Source: Sepiola atlantica | Taxonomy: Eukaryota > Mollusca > Cephalopoda > Sepiida > Sepiolidae | Assembly (NCBI GenBank): GCA_963556195.1 | Contig: OY744525.1 | Location: 83,414,165-83,478,164, forward strand | DNA: 64,000 nt | Direction of reading: 5' to 3' | In this document: positions 11,476 to 23,109 of the stretch, piece by piece | Position numbering within the stretch: position 1 is the stretch's first letter | How the letters are laid out: each line of letters starts with the position of its first letter | Translations under genes and position numbers: made by a program | The notes under the pieces: generated by a model | What the model saw: only the letters and a program-made list of their open reading frames with translations | The model's database searches: none | What the model was told of the DNA's origin: nothing

Positions 11476-11480
<5 letters not shown>

Positions 11481-11517
<37 letters not shown>

Positions 11518-11634
11518 TTGGCTTTATTTATATATAATGACAGTATATAAATATATATATATATATATATACATATATCGCTTTATATGTATATATATTG
11601 TAATGATATATATATATATACATGAAGAGAATAG

Positions 11635-11662
<28 letters not shown>
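11481..11662. repeat. (TA)n tracts
   Basis: Three (TA)n blocks (11481-11515, about 11550-11625 and 11636-11662) with short interruptions such as ATGACAG and GAAGAGAATAG. Overlapping IYIYI-type frames on both strands are artefacts. Confidence 0.95.
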
Positions 11663-11670
<8 letters not shown>

Positions 11671-12283
11671 TTTCTCTTTTTTTCTTTCTCTTATCATCGC
11701 CAAGAAGTACATCATTACACTTGAGAAGAGAAAAAGCAGAATAAATGCATGACAACAAACTAAAATACAAAGAAAATCAAAATCTGCAAAAAACAAAAAG
11801 TAAACAGCAAGGAAAAAACCACAAAAAAACAACGTTGAAAACATAATATAGTGGTTAGTTGATAATAGTACGCAAAATTCGTCAGAAACAAGTTACATTT
11901 TTTACTTCACGGAAATTGAATTTTCTGACATTTGGCAACTACGTAGGAACATGAAATAAGACGTTCGAATTTAAACGGTATCGCTTTTTTCTTTGCTTTT
12001 ATATTCCTATATTTAAAGAAAAAAATGTCATTATGTTTAGACTGACGTCTCCTTCAATCGTTGTTGTTGAGATGATTTGTGTTGAAATGCTAAAAAAAAT
12101 ATAAATTAGATTCAAAATCGGCCGAAGACAGAAAGAGTAAATATACACGTGAAAAATGATTTTAAAAAATGAAAATTATATGTAGCAAACGACATTAGAG
12201 AAAAGCTCGAGATAACTTAATTATTTTCAGAAAAAATTATATACCGTGGCTGTCTGCCTGTTTACCTTTCATATTTGAGAAAT

Positions 12284-12286
<3 letters not shown>
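11663..12286. other. Nothing recognised
   Basis: AT-rich sequence. The minus frame 11524-11844 extends out of the TA repeat and has no domain. Confidence 0.5.

Positions 12287-12337
<51 letters not shown>
12287..12337. repeat. (TA)n microsatellite
   Basis: About 25 TA units. The interrupted SINE copy starts 32 bases after its end. Confidence 0.97.
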
Positions 12338-12338
<1 letters not shown>

Positions 12339-12368
12339 GGCTTAAATAGGAAGTTCTGACACTTTGTT

Positions 12369-12772
12369 ATTGACACTGTTGGACTGTTTACTATGCGCGT
12401 TTGCTGATTTAGTGTTTAGTGACTATACAGCTTAATTTCTCTTAATTTATATGCTAATTCTTGGTATTCGAGGAGCAGCAAGATAAGTAAAAACTCAAGT
12501 AACCAAAAAGCCAGTTTATATGGAAGCTGGACTACTCCATTATGCCATGTTCTGCAAGTCCATTATATGAATTCTGATTTGCTGCCAGTCTGAGAGTGAA
12601 TAATTCTATATATAAATACTGCTTCATTCAAGCAATATTTGCCTATAGGATATAAGAGATTGGAGCTGGTAAGTGTTAATTACATTTTATAGTGATGACT
12701 TTGAAACCGGGGTCGTGCCCTCCGACCGGACACAACATTCCCTGCATTGAGCGTGAAACATCGATGTCTGTA
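12369..12772 (+). mobile_element. tRNA-SINE, copy interrupted by ~210 bp
   Basis: Homologous to 12905-13102. The 5' part (GGACTGTTTACTATGCGCG, then TTGCTGATTT) and the 3' part (GACTTTGAAACCGGGGTCGTG, then CCCTCCGACCGG, from 12688) are both present. The region between the A-box side (about 12470) and the B-box side carries about 210 bases absent from the other copy. Either this copy received an insertion or the other suffered a deletion. The intact tRNA-like spacing of the second copy favours insertion here. Confidence 0.65.
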
Positions 12773-12904
12773 AGTAATAATAAAAAGTATTTATTTAAAA
12801 TGATGTTATAGCCCCCTTTATTGAAAGGACTAGTGCCTCTTAGAGAATTTAATAATAAGCAGTCACACTATCGCTTAAATGCGATGTTCCGACCTTTTTT
12901 ATGT

Positions 12905-13095
12905 TTTTGAACACTGTTCGACTGTTTACTGTGTGCGTTTGCTGATTTTTATTTCTCTTAATTTCCGTGCTAATAAGTGGTGGCCGAGGGGTAGAATACC
13001 AGACTACGAGTTAGTATAGACTTTTAAACCGGGTTCGTGCCCTCCGACCGGCAAAAAATAATATTTGCTACACTGAAAATTGCATAAGCATGACA

Positions 13096-13102
<7 letters not shown>
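12905..13102 (+). mobile_element. tRNA-SINE, compact copy
   Basis: A-box-like TGGCCGAGGGG (about 12983-12993) and B-box-like GGGTTCGTGCCC (about 13031-13042) are spaced as in a tRNA. The element ends at CACATCGA directly before a (TA)n tract. The pair with 12369-12772 shows it is a repeat family. The tRNA of origin was not determined. Confidence 0.7.

Positions 13103-13179
<77 letters not shown>
13102..13179. repeat. (TA)n microsatellite
   Basis: About 38 TA units at the 3' end of the SINE. Confidence 0.97.
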
Positions 13180-13182
<3 letters not shown>

Positions 13183-13387
13183 GGTAGTTTGCTTAAAGTA
13201 TTGCTGGTAAACAAGTAAGTATGAAGGTGAGAATTCCGAGGCAGGAGCAATGCAATGTTCAACACCAGATGGTGGAATATGAAATGTACAAAAATAAATG
13301 GCAGGAAACGGTATAAGTGTATGAATCTCGGATTAATTTATTTATATTTCAAAAGTTTTAAATACAAAGACAAAAAATTGTTCAATG

Positions 13388-14454
13388 GGAGATTTACTGC
13401 TAAATTTTTAAAGGTCTGGAATAGTAGAAACGTTTATAATTTCCAGAGTATTAACCTCTATTTCTAAAAAAAACTTTTTAAAAATTAGACTGGACGGTTC
13501 AGGTTAGGAAAACTAAGACAAACACCGCTGTTTAAATTATCAGATTCGCAGAAAGAAAAAAGAAAGCTCGCAGAAAATTGTAATAGGGAGAAGAAAAAGA
13601 AGATGAAAAGTAAACTTATGTTATAAATTATCAAGATAAACTAATGTATATAATCTTGAAAATATTAATATTTAGATTAAAAAAAAAATTATTATATTTT
13701 GATTTTAATTTAATATTTAGGTTTAAGTGTTTCTATTGTAAATATAGGTTCGAATCAACAGATGGTGTGAAGGGGAAGCAAAGTCAAAATAATTATTGAA
13801 GGGGGATACTTAGGATAGCTAAGAGATGATCTCGAAGATGGCTGGAGTAAGTGACTGTCAAAGGGATGTAATTAAGTAAAGTTAATTCATGCATGGTCAA
13901 ATAGAATTAGTCTATCTATCTTCTTATTCCATTTCACTTAATGACCTAGAGTGTGGGAACAGAAACTTATTGAAACAAAAAAGAAGGGGAAATATGTATG
14001 TATAATTAAAAACAACATTTTATTACAACGCGATTTAATATATCATCGCATAGTGAACAAAACTAATTAAGTATAAGTATAATATAGAAACTATGTCATA
14101 AAGCTCTTACTGTGGATGGCTTAGTCTGTGAATAGGAAGTTGTAGAAATTGCGTGGAATCCTATCGACAAGAAAGGTGTATAAGGAAATATACGTAGGGG
14201 AAGATGGGCGTGTCTAAAGAAGGTGGGATTAGAAAGAGTGCCTGAATGAACCGAACACAAGGTAAACTAGGAAAATGAGGAAAATAGGCAGATAGATGGT
14301 TGGGAGCATTGGGATTGAACAAAGACAAATGAGCAAGGAGTATAAGCATGACCCAAGGTTAGTGGGCGTGAAATAAGGTAGGAGGGGAAGTGCAGTTAAA
14401 GAATGAAGTGGGAACAAAGTTCGGCTCTGTTATTTAAAGAGGGTCTGTGTTTAG
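13388..14454 (+). repeat. PLE left terminal repeat
   Basis: The outermost matched block is TTTACTGCTAAAT and the innermost is GGCTCTGTTATTTAAAGAGG with TCTGTGTTTA. Alignment to the right arm is continuous with many small differences. No hammerhead core is visible in it. Confidence 0.8.
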
Positions 14455-16630
14455 AGATTGGAGAAGCGAGCCATGACCAGCTGCCAAATCAACTTCCTGA
14501 AAGAATATCGCAGACATAGCATTGTACCCAACACAATAAATAAACATCCATTTAACAGCATGCTTCAGCCTCCCTACACTTCATTCCGCACGTAATTTCT
14601 TACGTACGTTTTCTATCAAACAACCACTGTTTCCCCACCGAAAATAGCAGACGTAAACCGACATTCACCTGGCTTTATAAGAAAAACTTGCAGTCACATA
14701 CTAATTATGACACTGTACCCAACCATACTCTCAATCATCCGCCCACAACACAACCACGCATAACCGACCTAACTGGCTCTCACTCTCTCCACAGCCGAGA
14801 CTCATCTCATCAGCCTCGGCCCCAAATTAATCACTACCCAAAAACTCAATGACCACAGTCGCCTCAATCTGGAAACGCAGTAATGGTTATCAGCCTTTTA
14901 ACCAAGGGCCGTCACAATTACACCAATTCTTCCAACAACTCCGTTCGTGTTTACTAACTTGACCATCCTTTACACCCGCCACCCAACAACGACCTACTAG
15001 ACCATAACATTCTATGACTGAAACAGAAGATTTTCGCTATTCTCCAACGCAAACAACACCGCACCACCCCTAACATCTCTCGTTCCCAATGCCTTACTCT
15101 GAAAGGTCTTAGAGGAAAAAACAGTCTACCTACTCTCTGACAAAGGCAAGGAGTTCTACATCATCTCATAAGAATCTTACAACACTCCCGCTCTGTACAC
15201 CTCAGTAATATCACCCTATACACACCCGCCAATAACATCTCAGCTACCCAAATACAGACTTCTACCAATAGCGCTTTGTTCTAAATTGGTGTTAGACGGA
15301 CTCTCTCCAAAGAATACAGACTCAACTTCACCACTAAAAGCAGCAGATACACAACTAGCAACCACACACAAATCAGACCCATCGTTTCAAGTATTAAGGG
15401 ACCCTGTTACAATATCTCCTGGCTCCTCTCACAAGAACTCAACCTCCTACACCCCACCTTTCCTGCACATAGCAGCAGCTCTTACCAAGTGGTAAATAGA
15501 TTAAACTTACTTCAACCCCAACAGCTACGCCTTAACAATTACATTTTACCCTTGACATTGTTACCCTTTACATATCCACACCCGCAAACCTTGCTATCAA
15601 CCTCATCACCGACCACATCTCCTTCAATAACCTCGACTGTTTCGGGATTACCCCTACATATGTACACCTACTACTACACAGTATTGTCGACGATAAAATA
15701 GCAAAACAAATGCAAAAAAGTCTCTATCTTACCGATGAGCTTCAGTCTTTCTGGCCTCCGAGCCATCTCGCACATGGACCGACTTAAGCAACAAGCTCTA
15801 AGCAGCTGCCACTCTTACATATTCTTCACGAGATACATTGATAATATTCTTATCCTCACATCATCTCGTAAGGAAGCTCCCATTATTATCAACACATTTA
15901 ACAATACTGACCTCCACCTACAGTTTACTATCGAACACATCAACACCAGGCTCACTATCATACCAAGACTCCAATCTTAACATCACTGAGAATAAATCCA
16001 TACACACAACCTTTTACAGGAAACCTGCCCGCAGAAAATGTGTTATCCACTTTAAATCTGCATTACCCCTTAAAGCAAAACAAAGTTATGCACACACAGA
16101 TCATGCCCCTCTACTACTGATAACACATCACACATTAAAGCCTTCCACCAGACCCTCAAAATCAACGGCTTCCCCCTCTATCATAGACAGACTCAGCAAC
16201 TCTAAAAGATGTACAGACCACACCCTTACCAACACCTGCTTCCTCAAACTCCATTGGTTTAGCGATTGAATAACTTCCGCGATCCGCAAAGCAATACGTC
16301 GAGAGAATCTTAACATTAAACTCACCCACACAGGTACTACTCTCCGACAACACTTAGCAGTAAATACACCCCCGAACCCTGCTCTCGAGCGAATTGCCCC
16401 ATTTCCAACTCTTGGCTCTGCCTTCAAACTCATACAGTTTACAGCATGCAATGCGCTAAGTGCCAGAATTTTTACATCGGTAGTATTGTCAAGTCTCTGC
16501 ACCAGACATAAAAGAACATTTGAACAACCGCATTTCGTCTTTCCACAACCACATCTTATCATGTGGGGACACACAACGCACTATACATGTCAATATTCTT
16601 GCCTCAGTCAGAAATACTAAGAAATACTAA
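14455..16630 (+). pseudogene. PLE reverse transcriptase and GIY-YIG endonuclease, decayed
   Basis: The protein would copy element RNA and nick the target. From the N-terminal side: a Ser-x-Ala-Glu-x-x-Leu-I-S-L-G block (about 14773-14835) typical of the region before RT; an RT block with FTLDIVTLYISTP (15545-15583), ending at a stop at 15787; then in another frame GLRAISHMDRL and the catalytic box, which reads YIDN (15834-15845) where YxDD is expected; then FYRKP (16012-16026). The endonuclease part has VYSMQC and FYIGS (16437-16484), followed after a frameshift by IKEHLNNR and a stop at 16628-16630, just 26 bases before the right arm. At least four frame changes and the second catalytic Asp replaced by Asn make it inactive. 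No start codon could be assigned. Confidence 0.8.
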
Positions 16631-16655
16631 GGATATCTGAGGCCATTTTGATTTT

Positions 16656-17673
16656 TAAACACAGACCCTCTTTAAATAACAGAGCCGAACTTTGTTCGTT
16701 CCCACTTCATTCTTTAACTCCACTCCCCTCCTATCTTATCTCACGCCCACTAACCTTGGACCATGCTTATACTCCTTGGTCATTTGTCTGTGCCCGATCC
16801 TAATGATCCTAACCATCTATCTACCTATTTCCCTCATTTTCCTTGTGCCCTTTCATCCAGGCACCCTTACTCTCTAATCCCACCTTCTTAAGAAACGCTC
16901 ACCTTCCTCTACGTATATTTCCTTATACAACTTCTACAACTCCCGATTCAGAGACTAGGCCATCTACACTAAGAGCTTTATAACATAGTTTCTATATATT
17001 AGACTTACACTTAATTAGTTTCGTTCACTATGCGATGATATATTTAATCGCGTTGTAATAAAATGTTGTTTTTAACTATACATACATATTTCCCCTTCTT
17101 TTCTGTTTCAATAAGTTTCTGTTCCCACCCTCTAGGTCATTAAGTGAAATGGAATAAGAAGATATTAGATAGACTAATTCTATTTGACCATGCATACATA
17201 AACTTTACTTAATTACATCCCTTTGACAGTCACTAACTCCAGCCATTTTCGAGCTGATCTCTAAACTATCCTAAGTGTCCCCCTTTAATCATTATTCTGA
17301 TTTATCTTCCTGTTCTGGCCATCTGTAAACCCACTTAAACCTAAATATTAAATAACTTAAACAAAATAAGATGAAAATAAAATATAAATATAAATATTAA
17401 GATAAACTAAAATAATTAATCTTGATAATTAATAATATAAGTTTACGATTGCTTTTCGTCTTTTTTATTCTCCCTTTCACAATTCTCTGCGAGCCTTCTA
17501 TTTCTTTCTGCGAATCTCATGATTTGAATAGCGGCGTTCGTCTTGGATTTCCTAACCTGACCTGACCTGTCCGGTCCAATTTTTTGTTTTCTTTTTGAAA
17601 AAGAGAGGTTTTTACTCTAGAAATGATTAAAGTTTCTACCGTTCCGAACCTTTTAATATTTAGCAGTAATTCC
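16656..17673 (-). repeat. PLE right terminal repeat (inverted)
   Basis: Begins TAAACACAGACCCTCTTTAA and ends at ATTTAGCAGTAATTCC. It contains minus-strand copies of the landmarks seen in the left arm, such as the GACAGTCAC and CATGCATG segments. Confidence 0.8.
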
Positions 17674-17687
17674 CCCTGTCCTTTCTT

Positions 17688-18297
17688 TTATTTAAATCAA
17701 ATATTTTGTCATAACATGTCTTCTTCAGTGTTTACAATCATTTTCTTTCTATTTAATTTTTCAATATCGAGATCTTCCGCTCGGCCAGGCTGATCAGAGA
17801 TCACTAAATCTCTAGATAACAATGGTGTGTGTTCTTGTAAGTCTCAGAGTAGCATAAACGCTGGCATCCGGCAGTTTTATAAATCCATTAGGGTTACTTA
17901 AAAAGCATCGAAAAGCTTAAATTATGTAATCAGAAAAATAGCACACTCCATTATCATCGGGAGATCTCATGATCTTTGATCGGCCTGGCCGATTGGAATA
18001 TCTCGACAATGAAAATAAAATGACTGTAAACACTGAAGAAGTATTTGATTTAAATCAACAAAAATAATAGATGTTTCATTAATTGAAAAAAATATTGCAT
18101 TGCTCATCTGGTTTTCCATCTGATTACATAATTTTCACTTGTCGATGCTTTTCATCAAGATATTTTTTGATCTCTGATCAGCCTGGTCTATATGAAGATC
18201 TCGACAATGAAAACGAAAAAAAAGATGAAAAACAATGACTATAAACACTGAAGAAGGCATGTGTATGTCAAAATATTTGATTTAAATAAAAATAAAT
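17688..18297. repeat. Fold-back repeat with nested arms and an extra direct copy
   Basis: The outer arms (about 17688-17800 and 18165-18297) share CTGTAAACACTGAAGAAG, GATCAGCCTGG and AAATATTTGATTTAAAT in opposite orientation. The inner arms (about 17903-17940 and 18118-18158) share AGCATCGA and ATTATGTAATCAGA. The loop holds a third, direct copy (17965-18060) of the outer-arm sequence. The left arm touches the PLE right repeat, so it may be a related terminal sequence. Confidence 0.65.
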
Positions 18298-18590
18298 AAT
18301 GTTTAATTTATTAAAATAATCTTTCATCGCTTATCTGTTTTTTAAATCTTGTAAGCTATCATATCTTTATTTCACTCTTTTCTCCTACTTTTTCCACTAA
18401 ACTTGCCTTCTCATGTCTATTGCTTATTTTTTTAAAATAGTTTATAATTAATATTCATTATCTTTTTGTAAGTATTTAGATATATAGGCGATATGGTATT
18501 TAGATATATAAAGACGATACATCAGCTCTATAAATGAGTAGGCTTGTATTTGATTGAGGACATGAGGTCATTTTCAACTAATATATTCAT
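18298..18590. other. Nothing recognised
   Basis: AT-rich unique sequence. Confidence 0.5.
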
Positions 18591-18591
18591 A

Positions 18592-18682
<91 letters not shown>
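18591..18682. repeat. (CT)n(TA)n microsatellite
   Basis: (TC)8 followed by about 37 TA units. Confidence 0.97.
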
Positions 18683-18683
<1 letters not shown>

Positions 18684-18885
18684 TGATGGCAGTGAATATC
18701 AACGTTTTGGGTCCGTAAAATGCTTTTATTTGACTTTGTATACAGTGCTCAATGCGTTTTCAGACAATAAGCCATAGCCACATTTTCCTGCTCTTTTATT
18801 TCAAATTGATATGTTTAGTCACCTTGAGATCGCAGAAAGCGTGAAACCATGTTAATGGCCTATTTAAACACGTAACTTTTGGGTA

Positions 18886-18888
<3 letters not shown>

Positions 18889-18928
<40 letters not shown>
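18889..18928. repeat. (TA)n microsatellite
   Basis: Directly abuts the palindrome that starts at 18929. Confidence 0.95.
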
Positions 18929-18931
<3 letters not shown>

Positions 18932-19200
18932 AGCTATGAAAATATATGTATGGCAATTAAGCTACACACAGGCTCCCGTGTTTAATCCCCGGGGGGGATC
19001 TTCAGGCTAAAATTTTAGCCTGAAGATCCCCCGGGGATGAAACGCGGGAGCCTCTCTGTAGCTTAATTGCCATACATATATTTTCATCGCTTACTACCTA
19101 GCTCTACTTACGTATCGAGCACTGTTGAAGTAAACAGTGAAAATTGATACATAAAAAATTATATCTCCTTATAAAATTTTATGTGGATACATGAAATAGT
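18929..19200. repeat. Zero-loop palindrome, 82-84-bp arms, family member 1
   Basis: Arms 18929-19012 and 19013-19094 meet at GGCTAAAATTTTAGCC with no spacer and differ at only a few positions. The side sequence 19095-19200 (ACTGAAAATTGATACATAAA-like block, then TTTATGTGGATACATGAAAT) is shared with the element at 54180-54340, which has the same outer arm but a different hairpin tip. It lies between two (TA)n or (TG)n tracts. Confidence 0.85.
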
Positions 19201-19232
19201 AATATATATGTGTGTGTGTGTGTGTTTGTGTC

Positions 19233-21016
19233 AGTGTCATCCTTTCAACATCAAAAAGTGCTAGAAGCTTATTTATGTTGTTTTTAAAAAATAATCTAAA
19301 CTCAACTAAAGATCTCAACTATACTCAAAGCCAATCGGAAATCACATCGACAATGCAATTGTGAAAAGAAAACTTTTTCAAACACTCCAAATGAACAACG
19401 AGACGAAGAAAATCGACAAATTGTATTTCTAGAACAAAAAAAAATGCATTCGTTATAAAACGGAAAAGAACGATTCATAAAATACAAGAAGTCTGAAAAC
19501 AAATAGTTCCAAACGTCAGTAAAGTATGGAACCAAATCGAATATGTCACTGAAAAAAAATCTTTTTAAAAATTAGTTTAAAAAAGGGTGAACTCTCAACT
19601 ATTTCGCTGCTGAAAAATAAAATAAAATTCAAGAAAACACTCAAAACCAAGAAGCAGTTCAAAATTCATATGGCGTAAGAGATGCAATCCGACATTTCTT
19701 TTATTTTTAGGCTACTGCGCAGCTTCCGGTTCATTGGTCTTGACTTCCGCTAGACTGATCAGGTCCTGTGTCATTTGCTGTTTCTCAGGTCTCGGCGAAG
19801 GTAGAGTAACTTAATTGATGCGGCCAAATTATTGCAAGTAGCACAGCTAGAAACACAACCAGAAGAAGGAGGAGGAAATGAAGGAGTAGAGGAGGAAGGA
19901 GGGAAAGAAAATAGAAGAAAGTGTTTAATAAGAAAAGAAACGTCAGTGATATGAAAAGAGAAGACATAGAAAACGTTATGGGTGAAGCTGATGAGAAGTC
20001 AGTAGAATAGTAAGAAAAAAATAGAGAAAAATAAGGAAAAGATAGTCAGAGTAGAAAATAAGAAGTTGAAGATTATGACGATAATACAAAAAACGTTTTG
20101 TAAAAGGGATAGAATAATTGTAAAAAGAACGGTTGGCAGAAAAGATAAGTGGCGAAGAAAAGAGATAACACGATAGAAAGAAGAAAAGATAGGATATAGA
20201 ATAGAAAGCCTTTAATAAGGAAAAGAGGGAGACGACAAAAGAAAAAATATAATCGCCAATCTATTCATTAATTTGAATACATTTTGCATGTTAAAAAGTA
20301 TGAAATACGCCTTTTGGTGTTAGTGGTGTTCATTAAGATTAGATATCACTTAAGAGATCCTAAGGCAGTACACATTTTAGAAAAACATTGTAGTCAGGTT
20401 CATTTACTATCTTTTGTTACGCCGTAACTTGTAAGGTCAGGCCGAGTTGATTGCTGTTATTTTTTAAATGTGATTTTGTGTTGCGATATAGCACTAGACC
20501 CGAACACTAATAGAAGACGACCTTCTATCACATCTTATCCCTTGCTCAGGCGAATTGCTACACGCATATTCTTTTAAATAATAATCTTGTCGATGAGTCC
20601 GTTTTCTCAAGCAGTCTCTTCACCTTCAAGAAAAGGGAATGCTCATTGCCTGTCGTATATCTCATCCTCACTTGTGAAGTATCACCGATGAAACTGTACT
20701 ACTTTTTCTTACCTGGATTGCGATGCCGATGAGCATATACTAAACATGAATTGGTCTAATAACTTGTGCTACTGGGGAGACGGTTGACTTACTCTAATTT
20801 GACCATATTAATTTTGTAATGTGTTCTCAGAAAATGGTTACAATATTTATATATGAATTAAAAATGAATGATAAAAATTAAAAATAAGAATGGCAGATAA
20901 CTTTCATCTCGTCTTGTCTCGCTTTGTTGATACCAACATATAAAGGAGTATACAAACGATCGGATGAAACCGTAAAGCTGCAGTAAAATATAAAAGCTAA
21001 ATACATTTGATTAATC

Positions 21017-21018
<2 letters not shown>
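19233..21018. other. No supported gene; purine-rich stretch inside
   Basis: From about 19850 to 20250 the plus strand is strongly A/G-biased (AGAAGAAAG-type runs). Short frames here (for example 19302-19535 and 19785-19967, minus) reflect that bias. No repeat family was recognised. Confidence 0.55.
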
Positions 21019-21081
<63 letters not shown>

Positions 21082-21170
21082 GTATATATATATAATCATT
21101 ACAGATGACTTACTAAAAGAAACACATTATGTTCCCAACGCATCCCTTATAAAAAAGTCATAGCATAAGT

Positions 21171-21208
<38 letters not shown>
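21019..21208. repeat. Two (TA)n tracts
   Basis: 21019-21093 (with TATG interruptions) and 21175-21208. Confidence 0.95.
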
Positions 21209-21210
<2 letters not shown>

Positions 21211-21269
21211 GATTTTATGGGGAGTACACTATTTTATTATTGTAAACATGAAGGGAAGACGAATTCTAT

Positions 21270-22430
21270 CGTTTATGATTAAAAGGTGTTCAAGAATAAA
21301 ATGCCAGCCGACCGGTTTCGCTCTCTCTTAAGAAAGGCTGTATTGAGGGATTTAAAACAAACAAGACATTTAAAAAAGGGTGTGAGAAGAGAGGGTACAG
21401 AACGTACAATAAGGTTATGGTATATGTACAATATAGGATGAATCTTAGAGACTGATCACATCTAGTCTTAATAGACACACCTTTTGTTTACAATGCGAGG
21501 GACGTTTAAGACGAACGTCTCCAAGATTTTTAGATGGTATAATGAGCGAGCGTGACTGGGAATGTTGACGGAGTCCATGCTAAAATTACTAGCGCACGGC
21601 GGGTTTTTTAAGTAAATGGTCTGTAATGGAAGACTCGTATGTGTTATTTAGAACGTCCGTTGAACGGAAGGTTCCATTCCTAATCTTAAACGGAATGTGT
21701 TGTTGGACTATACTATCCAATTTTAACGTCGTCCTACCCACGTAGTCAGTCTGCAACTATATTAAAAATGATAAATTACATTATTTTTATGGTGGGGGTT
21801 AAAACATCTTTACGAGAGGACGCCTATAAATGTTTTATAGAAAACACAACACGCATATTCAAAGAAAAATTTTCAACTGCTGAGCTGATTTGCTTGGCGA
21901 ATTTCTCACCTACTGTGCCTAACCATGGTAAACGAATGTAAATCGGACATTTAGTAACCGTATTTAGTTTTATTTCGGAAAAAGTATTTATTTTCCTTTT
22001 GATGACTGCCTTAATCACGTAAAGAGGATAGCCGTTATTGGACAAAGCATTAGTTATAGTTTTAATTTCTTCATCCAATTTTGATTTTGAACAAATCATA
22101 AAGGTTATGTGCATTAATGTCCAAATCAAGTTTACCTTTTGTTTGTTCGGACAAAATGAATCCCATCTAGTATATAATCCTGTAAACGTAGGTTTACGGT
22201 AGATTGATGTACGGTAACTCGATGAGGTTTTTGTTCCGAATACACCAAGGAAAGCTAAAGTGGAATTACGCCCTTCCTTCATAAGTATATTTTAATGTCG
22301 GATGCATTTTATTGGGTAAGGAGAAGACTTTATTTGCTCCCGTTTTATTATTAAAAAGGGAAAATACGTCGTCTACATATCGAAAGTAGACTAAAAGTTA
22401 AGTGGGTCCAGATAATAAATCCTTCTAGAA
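21270..22430 (-). pseudogene. PLE fragment: RT C-terminal half plus GIY-YIG remnant
   Basis: On the minus strand the RT catalytic box reads RYVDDVF, with YVDD at 22368-22379. After a frameshift comes a 152-codon open stretch (21824-22282) with SIYRKPTFTGLYTRWDSF, CSKSKLDEEI, NNGYPLYVIK and LPWLG. That is the usual PLE order after the YxDD box. Farther downstream, in shifted frames, are YVGRTTLKLDS (YVGRTT at 21727-21744), QQHIPF and a C-terminal SHARSLYHLKILETFVLN-like tail ending near 21470, which are remnants of the endonuclease. The N-terminal half is absent and the upstream side runs into cryptic (TA)n. The catalytic Asp pair is intact, but the frame is broken at least three times. Confidence 0.8.
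21304..21341 (-). ncRNA. Hammerhead-like motif at the PLE 3' side, degenerate
   Basis: Read on the minus strand: CAGCC, then a core-like stretch, GAGAGC, GAAA, CCGGTC, then GGCTG. CAGCC/GGCTG can pair as stem I, ACCGGT as a minimal stem III, and GTC is a canonical cleavage triplet. The CTGATGA core is not preserved. Known PLE hammerheads sit in the terminal repeats, which fits its position after the ORF. This is a relic at best. Confidence 0.4.
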
Positions 22431-22439
22431 AAAAACACA

Positions 22440-22513
22440 AAAATATATATGTATACATATATATGTATATATGTATATATTTATATATATATGTGTGTAT
22501 ATATATATATGTG

Positions 22514-22550
<37 letters not shown>

Positions 22551-22691
22551 GTATGAATCTATATATATGTATATAAATATGTATATATATATGTGTGTAT
22601 ATATATATATATGTATATATATATATGTATGAATCTATATATATGTATATAAATATGTATATATATATGTGTAGATATATGTATACCTATA

Positions 22692-22722
<31 letters not shown>

Positions 22723-23109
22723 ATGTATATATATATGTATACATATATGTATACATATATATATACATATGTATATATATATGTATATATGTATATATAT
22801 ATGTATACATATATATATGTATATATATATGTATACATATATATATATGTATATATATGTATACATATATATATATATATGTATATATATGTATATATGT
22901 ATACATATATATACGTATATATATACATATATGTATATATATACATATATGTATATGTATATATATATGTATACATATGTATATATATGTATATATATTT
23001 ATATATATATATATATCTATATCTATATCTGTATATGTATAAATATATATGTATATATATATGTATATGTATAAATATATATGTATATATATATGTATAT
23101 GTATAAATA

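Larger units (their letters stand above)
11051..11480 (+). mobile_element. tRNA-like element bracketed by hammerhead ribozymes (locus 1)
   Basis: Two hammerhead motifs, cores at 11073 and 11412, lie 339 bp apart in direct orientation and share the following GTATACG..CATAGATAATAAAC sequence. Between them is a tRNA-like segment with Pol III boxes. The sequence just upstream of the first ribozyme (GTTCCTTTCATTAAGTTTAACG) aligns with 11225-11250 inside the unit, so the first unit looks like a copy whose tRNA-like part was deleted between GCT repeats. The locus ends about 25 bases after the second ribozyme and runs into (TA)n, exactly as at 40198-40590. Tandem ribozyme-flanked units are how retrozymes and the schistosome Sm-alpha repeat are built. 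That this one is mobile is inference. Confidence 0.75.
13388..17673 (+). mobile_element. Penelope-like retroelement with ~1-kb inverted terminal repeats
   Basis: Two long arms (13388-14454 and 16656-17673) are diverged reverse complements and enclose 2.2 kb. The interior encodes, on the plus strand and across several frames, RT motifs and a C-terminal GIY-YIG endonuclease, in the PLE order. PLEs are unusual in having terminal repeats that may be direct or inverted, so this is read as one decayed PLE of about 4.3 kb. The interior is noticeably richer in C than the flanks, with many CAC/ACC codons. No clean target duplication was found. Beyond the right arm begins a separate fold-back repeat at about 17688. 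Confidence 0.8.

Noticed and set aside
14800..14830. Minus-strand CTGATGAGATGAG near the PLE N-terminal region as a ribozyme
   Set aside because: Located in RT-upstream coding sequence; lacks GAAA and pairing stems.
16128..16574. 148-codon minus ORF inside the PLE
   Set aside because: Lies antisense to the endonuclease-bearing strand, whose motifs are clear on the plus strand.
19985..20010. GCTGATGAGAAGTC as a hammerhead core
   Set aside because: No downstream GAAA and no stem I partner. It lies in purine-rich DNA.
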